Both the position numbers and the translations under genes were made by a program. Below the pieces are notes generated by a model that saw only the letters and a program-made list of their open reading frames with translations, was not told the origin of the DNA and ran no database searches. This document shows, piece by piece, positions 57,917 through 64,000 of a stretch of DNA of 64,000 bases (position 1 is the first letter of the stretch; the number at the start of each line of letters is the position of its first letter). This DNA comes from Phyllobacterium lublinensis (GTDB lineage: Bacteria > Pseudomonadota > Alphaproteobacteria > Rhizobiales > Rhizobiaceae), in NCBI RefSeq assembly GCF_020164435.1, contig NZ_JAIUDQ010000019.1:26292-90291 (forward strand), written 5' to 3'.

Positions 57917-58456
57917 ATGACAACCACGGGATCGAGTGACGCCAACGCACGGAGTGTGCCGCTATTGCCAAGGGCGATCATGGCCGTGGTTGCCCTGGCT
58001 GGTATACTGCTTGTCTTTTTCTATCCGACGCAGTCCTATTTGTGGGTCAAGGCAATCCATGTCATTGCGGTCATTTCATGGATGGCTGGCATGCTCTATT
58101 TGCCGCGCCTGTTCGTCTATCATTGTGCGGAGGAACCGGGATCGAAACAGTCCGAGACATTCAAGGTGATGGAACGGCGGCTCCTGAAGGCAATCATCAA
58201 TCCTGCCATGGGTATCACCTGGCTTGCCGGGCTCTGGCTGGCATGGCAGTCAGCGGCCTACCAAGATGGCTGGTTCCACGTGAAATTCCTTGCAGTCCTG
58301 ATCATGTCAGGCGTGCACGGCTATTTTTCCAAGGCTGTACAGTTGTTTGCAGAAGACCGTAACGGCAAGCCGGCGCGCTTCTGGCGGTTGATGAACGAGG
58401 TCCCGACTGTGCTAATGGTCATTATTGTCATCATGGTCATCATAAAGCCATTTTGA
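57917..58456 (+). CDS. hemJ: Protoporphyrinogen oxidase HemJ
   Basis: A 179-residue membrane protein with about four segments that oxidises protoporphyrinogen IX, replacing HemG or HemY in alphaproteobacteria. WVKAIHVIAVISWMAGMLY carries the conserved H48, followed by YLPRLFVYH. LLKAIINPAMGITWLAG and WFHVKFLAVLIMSGVHGYF are also typical. Pairing with hemE is usual in the order, and the two genes are 15 bases apart. Confidence 0.95.
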   Translation: MTTTGSSDANARSVPLLPRAIMAVVALAGILLVFFYPTQSYLWVKAIHVIAVISWMAGMLYLPRLFVYHCAEEPGSKQSETFKVMERRLLKAIINPAMGITWLAGLWLAWQSAAYQDGWFHVKFLAVLIMSGVHGYFSKAVQLFAEDRNGKPARFWRLMNEVPTVLMVIIVIMVIIKPF

Positions 58457-58652
58457 CCGGTCACAAAAACTGGCCCAGATATCTATATCATTCATGAAAC
58501 CTCTTGCCCTTGCAGCCATGATTGGCTAGATAGGGGCTCCCTCTCTAGGAAATACCGCCACAGCATCTTTAGCCATTTTCAGTGGCACTGCATTCAGGCA
58601 TCGTCATTTCCCTTTCCCATTTCAAACCTATTGAATTAAGAGTTCCGCACAC

Positions 58653-59918
58653 ATGCAGGAAATGAAACTACAAGAACTTAAGAACAAGACCGCGGTTGAT
58701 CTTCTCGCCTTTGCCGAGTCGCTTGAGGTCGAAAACGCGAGCGTCATGCGCAAACAGGAATTGATGTTTGCCATTCTCAAAAAGCTGGCCTCGCAGGAAG
58801 TTGAAATCATCGGTGAAGGCGTTGTCGAAATCCTCCAGGATGGATTTGGCTTCATGCGTTCCGCCAACGCCAATTATCTTCCAGGTCCGGATGATATCTA
58901 CATTTCGCCGTCGCAAATCCGGCGCTTTTCCCTGAAGACGGGCGATACCGTGGAAGGGCCCATCCGCGGGCCTAAGGAAGGTGAGCGTTATTTCGCCCTT
59001 CTCAAGGTCAATACAATCAATTTTGAGGATCCGGAAAAGATCCGGCACAAGATCCATTTCGACAATCTGACACCGCTTTATCCAAATGAGCGATTCAAGA
59101 TGGAACTGGAGAATCCGACCACCAAAGATCTGTCCGCCCGCGTGATCGATCTGGTGGCTCCTCTCGGTAAGGGCCAGCGCGGTTTGATCGTTGCTCCGCC
59201 GCGGACCGGTAAGACCGTCCTGTTGCAGAATATTGCCCACTCGATCACCGCCAATCACCCCGAATGCTACCTGATCGTGCTTCTGATCGATGAGCGTCCG
59301 GAAGAAGTGACCGATATGCAGCGCTCCGTGAAGGGTGAAGTTGTATCATCGACATTCGATGAACCGGCGTCCCGTCACGTCCAGGTCGCGGAGATGGTCA
59401 TTGAGAAGGCCAAGCGCCTCGTCGAGCACGGCCGCGATGTTGTCATCCTGCTTGATTCGATCACCCGACTGGGCCGTGCGTACAATACGGTTGTGCCATC
59501 ATCCGGCAAGGTTCTGACCGGTGGTGTCGATGCTAATGCCTTGCAGCGCCCCAAGCGGTTCTTTGGTGCTGCGCGGAATATCGAGGAAGGCGGTTCGCTG
59601 ACTATCATCGCAACAGCGCTGATCGATACGGGCAGCCGCATGGACGAAGTGATCTTTGAAGAGTTCAAGGGCACGGGCAACTCGGAAATCGTGCTCGACC
59701 GCAAGGTGGCCGACAAGCGCATATTCCCTGCGATGGATATCCTCAAGTCAGGTACGCGCAAGGAGGACCTGCTCGTCCCGCGTCAGGACCTGCAGAAGAT
59801 ATTCGTGCTGCGCCGTATCCTTGCTCCGATGGGAACGACCGACGCGATCGAGTTCCTGATCGACAAGCTGAAGCAGACCAAGACGAATGGCGAGTTCTTC
59901 GACTCCATGAATACATAA
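58653..59918 (+). CDS. rho: Transcription termination factor Rho
   Basis: A 421-residue RNA helicase. The N-terminal fold opens [19 protein letters not shown]. The RNA-binding OB domain shows [20 protein letters not shown]. The P-loop is [11 protein letters not shown], Walker [17 protein letters not shown], and the Q-loop region follows. A leader of about 196 bases separates it from hemJ and shows nothing I can name. An intrinsic terminator for it lies inside the convergent downstream gene. Confidence 0.98.
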   Translation: MQEMKLQELKNKTAVDLLAFAESLEVENASVMRKQELMFAILKKLASQEVEIIGEGVVEILQDGFGFMRSANANYLPGPDDIYISPSQIRRFSLKTGDTVEGPIRGPKEGERYFALLKVNTINFEDPEKIRHKIHFDNLTPLYPNERFKMELENPTTKDLSARVIDLVAPLGKGQRGLIVAPPRTGKTVLLQNIAHSITANHPECYLIVLLIDERPEEVTDMQRSVKGEVVSSTFDEPASRHVQVAEMVIEKAKRLVEHGRDVVILLDSITRLGRAYNTVVPSSGKVLTGGVDANALQRPKRFFGAARNIEEGGSLTIIATALIDTGSRMDEVIFEEFKGTGNSEIVLDRKVADKRIFPAMDILKSGTRKEDLLVPRQDLQKIFVLRRILAPMGTTDAIEFLIDKLKQTKTNGEFFDSMNT

Positions 59919-59922
59919 GCCT

Positions 59923-61929
59923 TCAGGGATCTGGCCGGAGCAGGTTTTCCAGTTCCGCCGCCGTTCCCACTGGAGCAAGACAAATGAGCCCGCGGCACAG
60001 AAATGCCGCGGGCTTTTTGATGAGCACTTCGCCGCCACCCGGCACAAGTTCGATGCTTTCGTTTTCGCGAAATTCGATCCAGATATCCGTCCGGCGCGGA
60101 TCTGGCAAACGGTCGGCCACCCGGAGAAGGTCATGGTCGCGACTGGGCGTTACCAGCACTAATTTCAGCGGCTCGAGCAAAAGGCTGGCGCTATTGAGAA
60201 CGCCTGCCTGGCCGTATCTTTGCTGGAGCACGCGGCCGAGTGCCTTCTGCGCGATGGTCTCGGCGCGTTGCCGCAAGATATAGTCATCCGTTGCGACCGC
60301 CAATCGTGTAATAGCGTCGATGATCTGGCCTGTGGCGCTCGGTATCGCCTCATCCTGGTCGCCGCGTACGCGAATGATCACGTCGGCGCTGTCGGAGGCG
60401 CTCAGCGCATGGCCACCATCTTCGGTGGAATGCCAGGTATCGAGGGCATCGAGCCAATGGCGCGCATCTGCCAGGAATGCCTTGTCGTGTGACGCTTCAT
60501 AGAGTGACAATGCGGCATTGATCATGGATGCATAATCGGACGAAAGACCCGGGAATAACCGCGAACTGCCCAGGACGGAGTGCGGCAGCCTGCCGTCAAC
60601 CATCGATTCGGACACGGAACGATAGCAACCCGTGGCCAGCTCTAGCCAGTCAGACCGATGAAAGACGCGAGCAGCTTCTGCCAAACTACGTATTGCCAGC
60701 CCATTCCAGTCTGTCAGCGCCTTGTCATCGCGCCCGGGATGTGTGCGTTTTTCGCGAACACTCCATAGTTCCTGCCGCGCCCGGTCGAATCTCGACTCAG
60801 TTGTCGGATCCAAACGTTCGAGCGCATGCAGACGATTAAGGATCGTTTTGCCTTCCCAGTTGCCCTCCTTCCGAACGTCGTAGACGCGGCGGAAATCCGC
60901 AAACTCGACGGTGTCCGGAATTTCGCTGGAGGACCAAACGTAAAATCGACCCTCCTCGCCTTCGCTGTCGGCATCGAGGCTGGAGGCAAAACGGTTTTCG
61001 ACCAGCATTTCCCTCTGGAGCCAGGCGATCGTTTCTTCGATTCGGAGACGGAAGATTTCGTCGCCGGTTCGTGCAAAGGCATATGTTGCATGCCGTATCA
61101 GCTGAGCGTTGTCGTAAAGCATCTTCTCAAAGTGAGGAACCAGCCAATCCTCGTCGACGGAGTAACGCGACAGACCGCCGCCGAGGTGATCATAAATCCC
61201 GCCCTGCAACATGGTCTTCAAGCTGATGATGAATGTATCCCTGTGGTTTCCAGCGCCCGTTCTCAGCCAGGACAGCCAGAGCGCGTCCATAAAGGGAGCA
61301 TTGGGGAATTTGGGTGCCCCGGAGACACCGCCCTTGCGCAAGTCCATCATGCCAAAGACATTTTCAGCAAACTGGTCAAACAACCGTTTATCAAGGGGCG
61401 ATGCCTCGGCTTTGCCATCGAGGCGTGCACTCACATGGGCCGTAAGGGCATCCACGTTCTGTTGGACGCGGACGCGATCCTCTTTCCAAACATGGCCGAT
61501 CGTTCGCAGGACGTCGAGAAAGCCCGGCCTGCCATAATGTGCATGCTTCGGAAAATAGGTTCCGCCCCAGAATGGTTTGCCATCGGAAGTCAGGAACATG
61601 GTCAAGGGCCAACCACCCTGCTCGCCCATTGCAGCGAGCGATGCCATATAGATCTGATCGATATCGGGCCGCTCCTCCCTGTCTACCTTGACGTTGATGT
61701 AAAGCGTGTTCATCAGCTCAGCGACTTCGCTATCCTCGAAGCATTCATGCGCCATGACATGGCACCAATGGCAAGCGGCATAGCCGACCGAGAGCAGGAT
61801 GGGCTTGCCCGTGCTGCGCGCCTCGTCCAACGCGTCCTTTCCCCAAGGTCGCCAATGGACCGGATTATCGGCATGCTGCCGGAGGTACGGGCTCGACTCT
61901 TGTCCGAGCAGATTGGCTTGCTGAAACAT
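59923..61929 (-). CDS. Thioredoxin domain-containing protein (YyaL/DUF255 family)
   Basis: A 668-residue protein. The N-terminal thioredoxin-like domain starts NLLGQESSPYLRQHADNPVHW and has C53-H-W-C56 in ILLSVGYAACHWCHVM. VDREERPDIDQIYM and GGWPLTMFLT follow. The remainder is an alpha/alpha toroid like N-acylglucosamine 2-epimerases (YDNAQLIRHATYAF, DWNGLAIRSLAEAA). The exact role is unknown. Its stop lies five bases from the rho stop, tail to tail, and its last 30 codons contain the rho terminator in antisense. Confidence 0.92.
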   Translation of the reverse strand: MFQQANLLGQESSPYLRQHADNPVHWRPWGKDALDEARSTGKPILLSVGYAACHWCHVMAHECFEDSEVAELMNTLYINVKVDREERPDIDQIYMASLAAMGEQGGWPLTMFLTSDGKPFWGGTYFPKHAHYGRPGFLDVLRTIGHVWKEDRVRVQQNVDALTAHVSARLDGKAEASPLDKRLFDQFAENVFGMMDLRKGGVSGAPKFPNAPFMDALWLSWLRTGAGNHRDTFIISLKTMLQGGIYDHLGGGLSRYSVDEDWLVPHFEKMLYDNAQLIRHATYAFARTGDEIFRLRIEETIAWLQREMLVENRFASSLDADSEGEEGRFYVWSSSEIPDTVEFADFRRVYDVRKEGNWEGKTILNRLHALERLDPTTESRFDRARQELWSVREKRTHPGRDDKALTDWNGLAIRSLAEAARVFHRSDWLELATGCYRSVSESMVDGRLPHSVLGSSRLFPGLSSDYASMINAALSLYEASHDKAFLADARHWLDALDTWHSTEDGGHALSASDSADVIIRVRGDQDEAIPSATGQIIDAITRLAVATDDYILRQRAETIAQKALGRVLQQRYGQAGVLNSASLLLEPLKLVLVTPSRDHDLLRVADRLPDPRRTDIWIEFRENESIELVPGGGEVLIKKPAAFLCRGLICLAPVGTAAELENLLRPDP
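59987..60018 (+). terminator. Rho-independent terminator downstream of rho, inside the YyaL-family gene
   Basis: Perfect ten-base stem AGCCCGCGGC (59987-59996) and GCCGCGGGCT (60005-60014), with an eight-base loop and TTTTT after it. It lies 68 bases after the rho stop codon but within the coding sequence of the convergent gene. Confidence 0.8.
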
Positions 61930-61998
61930 TCAGGATTCTCACGCTCTTTTCGTCGGGTTCGCCGCAGTCTACAAGAGGGTCAGTTTAAGCGTGGATGA

Positions 61999-63333
61999 AT
62001 GGAAATGAAACAGCACCATGTTTTTGGCGAAACCATTTTCGCCCTTTCAAGCGGGAGATTGCCGGCGGGCGTCGCCGTTATACGCATATCCGGCCCCCAA
62101 ACTCGATTCGTTATCGAAACGATTTCTGGTATCCTTCCTGATGCGCGTTCGGCGTTGCTGCGGACATTCAGGGATCGCCAGGGCAATCCAATCGATCGCG
62201 GTCTTGTGCTGTTCTTTCCCGGGCCGCAAAGCTTCACCGGAGAAGATTGCGGTGAGTTGCATCTTCATGGAGGCAAGGCTGTCGTCGATGCGATGCTGAC
62301 AGCATTGTACTCATTCGAACATTGCAGGCTTGCCGAAGCAGGCGAGTTTACGCGGCGCGCTTTTGGCAATGGCAAGTTCGATCTGACAGTTGCAGAAGGC
62401 TTGGCAGACCTCATTGCCGCAGAGACCGACAGCCAGAGACGGCTCGCTCTTCAGATCACGTCGGGCGTGCAGACGCAGTTGTATGCGTCCTGGAGAACAG
62501 AACTCATTCGCGCACGCGCGCTGATTGAAGCTGATCTCGATTTCGCCGATGAATCGGACGTACCGGGATCGGTGTCGGACCGGGTGTGGCCCGAAATCAA
62601 AGATCTGGCGAATCGTATTGGCAGGCACGTTGCCGACGGCAAGCGGGGCGCAATGATTCGTGACGGATATCGTGTGGTAATTGTCGGCGCCCCCAATGCC
62701 GGAAAATCAAGCCTGCTGAATGTCCTCGCGGGGAGCGACGTGGCAATCGTATCGGATGAACCCGGCACGACCCGTGACTTGATTGAAGTGAGACTTGATC
62801 TCGGTGGCCTGCCGGTTCTCGTGACCGATACAGCCGGATTAAGGCAGACGGACGGTAAGGTTGAACAAATTGGCATAGAACGCGCACTGCAACGGGCAGC
62901 AAGCGCCGACCTGGTCCTGGCACTCACCGACCTGTCCAACCCGGTCGAAGCACATCTTCCCGATGTCGATGAATGTGCAATCCTTCGTGTCGGCACCAAG
63001 GCAGATCTGGTGCCCGCCGCTAAAGGGCATGACCTTGTCATTTCAACACGTACGGATGATGGAATTGCCAAACTGCTCGCTGTCCTGACCGAGCGGTCGT
63101 CCGCTGCCGCCGGCAGCCTGTCCGATCCATTGCCTACGCGGCGCCGGCATATGGAACTGCTGCTCGAGACGTGTCGGGAAATCAATGCAGCCATTGAGGG
63201 GACGACAGTGCCGATCGAAGTTCGCGCAGAATATCTGCGTCGGGCATCGCAGTCTCTGGGGCGCATTACTGGTGATGTCGACGTCGAGGATATTCTCGAC
63301 GTGGTTTTCTCACAGTTCTGCATCGGCAAGTGA
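61999..63333 (+). CDS. mnmE: tRNA modification GTPase MnmE (TrmE)
   Basis: A 444-residue GTPase that, with MnmG, adds the 5-carboxymethylaminomethyl group to wobble uridine. The N-terminal folate-binding domain ends near residue 120. The G domain has GAPNAGKSSLLN (G1), TTRD (G2) and DTAGLRQT (G3). The protein ends FCIGK, the conserved C-terminal cysteine motif. An alternative ATG lies six bases later (62005). mnmG is usually next but is not in the window. The stop codon TGA is part of a parS-like site. Confidence 0.97.
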   Translation: MEMKQHHVFGETIFALSSGRLPAGVAVIRISGPQTRFVIETISGILPDARSALLRTFRDRQGNPIDRGLVLFFPGPQSFTGEDCGELHLHGGKAVVDAMLTALYSFEHCRLAEAGEFTRRAFGNGKFDLTVAEGLADLIAAETDSQRRLALQITSGVQTQLYASWRTELIRARALIEADLDFADESDVPGSVSDRVWPEIKDLANRIGRHVADGKRGAMIRDGYRVVIVGAPNAGKSSLLNVLAGSDVAIVSDEPGTTRDLIEVRLDLGGLPVLVTDTAGLRQTDGKVEQIGIERALQRAASADLVLALTDLSNPVEAHLPDVDECAILRVGTKADLVPAAKGHDLVISTRTDDGIAKLLAVLTERSSAAAGSLSDPLPTRRRHMELLLETCREINAAIEGTTVPIEVRAEYLRRASQSLGRITGDVDVEDILDVVFSQFCIGK

Positions 63334-63346
63334 TTCACGTGAAACA
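63331..63346. other. parS-like site over the mnmE stop codon
   Basis: TGATTCACGTGAAACA matches the parS consensus TGTTTCACGTGAAACA at 15 of 16 bases. The TGA at its left end is the mnmE stop. In this order parAB lies just past mnmG and rsmG, so parS here is expected from the known gene order. It lies about 6.7 kb from the oriC candidate. Confidence 0.75.
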
Positions 63347-63447
63347 TTGCGCGTGGTTCTCGCCAGGTTGGAGTACGAACCATGGCCAACCATGCCATTG
63401 TCCTCGGTCCTCTGTTTAACCCGCGGATGACAGAGAGGGATGTGTTA

Positions 63448-63468
63448 CCGTACCAACTCAAGATGACG
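63448..63468 (+). repeat. Direct repeat copy 1
   Basis: A 21-base unit beginning CCGTACCAACTC, matched at 18 of 21 bases by the copy at 63671-63691. The unit lies about 17 bases before the first REP-like element, as does the second copy before the second element, so each is part of a larger duplicated module. Confidence 0.6.
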
Positions 63469-63484
63469 ACGAGCTCTAGCCCCA

Positions 63485-63514
63485 TGCGTGCTTTAGCAAG
63501 CGCACCATGAGGGA
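63485..63514 (+). repeat. REP-like element, copy 1 (diverged)
   Basis: A 30-base element starting TGCGTGCTTTAGC and ending CATGAGGGA. It matches copy 2 at 24 of 30 bases. It is followed by TGTGGGTGG, close to the sequence after copy 2. Confidence 0.65.
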
Positions 63515-63589
63515 TGTGGGTGGACTGGGCTGCGTTCGGATCGTTCGATTGCAACGGCGAAGCAGTATACGGCTGCCCCCACCGCCGTC

Positions 63590-63612
63590 ATCCTCGGGCT
63601 TGACCCGAGGAT
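63590..63612. repeat. Perfect palindromic repeat
   Basis: ATCCTCGGG, loop CTTGA, CCCGAGGAT: a nine-base perfect stem with a five-base loop. This wording resembles the short dispersed palindromes known in rhizobia and Brucella, which I recall only in general terms. Confidence 0.6.
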
Positions 63613-63670
63613 CCACAATCTGACCAGAGCGAGCAACCGGCCTCCAATACGGGCGGCGTTTGAGGGGCGG

Positions 63671-63691
63671 TCGTACCAATTCAAGATAACG
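63671..63691 (+). repeat. Direct repeat copy 2
   Basis: A 21-base unit beginning TCGTACCAATTC, matched at 18 of 21 bases by the unit at 63448-63468, and placed 16 bases before the second REP-like element. Confidence 0.6.
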
Positions 63692-63707
63692 GCCTGGCTT
63701 GGTGTTG

Positions 63708-63737
63708 TGCGTGGTTCGACAAGCTCACCGTGAGGGA
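63708..63737 (+). repeat. REP-like element, copy 2
   Basis: A 30-base element starting TGCGTGGTTCGACAAGC and ending GTGAGGGA. The reverse complement of copy 3 matches it at 28 of 30 bases, so the two can pair across an 81-base spacer. Confidence 0.75.
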
Positions 63738-63818
63738 TGTGGTGGGTGCGCGATCACCGGGTTGTACTCGTTGGCACGGACTGGCGTTGCAGAATATGGC
63801 TCCCTGCAGCCCTCTATT

Positions 63819-63848
63819 TCCCTCATGCTGAGCTTGTCGAACCACGCA
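63819..63848 (-). repeat. REP-like element, copy 3 (inverted)
   Basis: A 30-base element, inverted relative to copy 2 and matching it at 28 of 30 bases. Together they form a long imperfect inverted repeat. Confidence 0.75.
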
Positions 63849-63944
63849 CAGCGCCGGGGGGCCAGTCCCAGAGGGCTCCCACATCCTGAGCCTGACGACG
63901 GATCAAAGTGCTTGGAGCGCCTTTGCAAAAAAATCTCCTGAAAC

Positions 63945-63953
63945 TTATCCACG
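63945..63953 (+). promoter_or_regulatory. Single DnaA-box-like nonamer
   Basis: TTATCCACG, one base from TTATCCACA. It stands alone outside the origin candidate. A chance match is possible. Confidence 0.25.
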
Positions 63954-64000
63954 CCCTCCGAACCTCGCTTATGCTCATTGCCGTCCTTCCCGTGGGAACT

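Larger units (their letters stand above)
63347..64000. other. Repeat-rich non-coding region after mnmE
   Basis: About 650 bases with no credible gene. It holds three copies of a 30-base REP-like element, a perfect 9-base-stem palindrome, a 21-base direct repeat and a single DnaA-box-like nonamer. Short open frames here have no ribosome site or family resemblance, and they encode the repeats. Confidence 0.8.

Noticed and set aside
58272..58287. A CACGTG-centred match to parS in hemJ
   Set aside because: Four of 16 bases differ and the sequence is explained by the conserved W-F-H-V-K residues of HemJ.
63476..63952. Short open frames in the right-end intergenic region
   Set aside because: They encode the repeats, lack ribosome sites and show no resemblance to known proteins.
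1..64000. Defence islands, prophage, integrons, CRISPR, tRNA or rRNA genes
   Set aside because: None of the marker genes, repeats or RNA features is present. The window is housekeeping chromosome throughout.

Overview
The window is 64 kb of core chromosome from an alphaproteobacterium of the order Rhizobiales (Hyphomicrobiales). The evidence is the ChvG/ChvI two-component pair next to pckA, a DivL-type kinase, the PTS-Ntr-like block (HPr, EIIA, short HprK), AddAB instead of RecBCD, the trpF-trpB-trpA-accD-folC-trxA block, and families typical of the order (DUF2852, DUF2628, DUF1402). A Phyllobacterium- or Mesorhizobium-like source is my inference from protein wording only. Genes are dense, codon use is even, and I see no prophage, insertion sequence, CRISPR array, rRNA or tRNA gene.

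Layout. 1-3.1 kb: the end of an M48 protease gene, an oxidoreductase, and an LpxO-like hydroxylase. 3.2-9.3 kb (minus strand): translation genes pheT, an ASCH gene, pheS, rplT, rpmI, a membrane methyltransferase gene and infC, which starts at an ATT codon. 9.5-18.8 kb (plus): a hydrolase, a BenE transporter, small Rhizobiales families, then tryptophan synthesis, accD and folC. 18.9-36.6 kb (minus): trxA, addA, addB, a MurU-like gene, a tsaE-amgK fusion, divL, ahcY, the PTS phosphorelay, hprK, chvG and chvI. 36.9-40.3 kb (plus): pckA, arfB, a BON-LysM protein gene and alkB. 40.3-44.9 kb (minus): hisB, DUF2628, hisH, hisA, hisF, hisE and coaA. 45.2-48.7 kb (plus): hslV, a GNAT gene, hslU and DUF1402. 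48.7-51.5 kb (minus): Tim44-like, mltA, smr and xre. 51.6-52.7 kb (plus): fxsA and secB. 52.8-56.5 kb (minus): the PPDK/PEPS regulator, maf, aroE, coaE and dnaQ. 56.9-63.3 kb (plus): hemE, hemJ, rho and mnmE, with a thioredoxin-domain gene on the opposite strand. The last 0.67 kb is non-coding and repeat-rich.

The most interesting theme is chromosome replication and segregation. The AT-rich gap between the PPDK-regulator gene and hemE (56.46-56.87 kb) has the gene context of the known alphaproteobacterial oriC, with near-consensus DnaA boxes, GANTC sites and a CtrA-like motif. Genes on both sides read away from it. Two 15/16 matches to the ParB site parS, which are reverse complements of each other, lie about 6.1 kb to one side (inside mltA) and 6.7 kb to the other (over the mnmE stop codon). 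The DivL homologue, with tyrosine at the phospho-acceptor position, belongs to the pathway that controls CtrA. I found no convincing wholly new system. The best leads are these origin-linked sites, the repeat cluster at the right end, paired operator-like palindromes before pckA, an alternative-pairing leader before pheS, and an acetyl-CoA carboxylase beta subunit that has lost all four zinc-ribbon cysteines.
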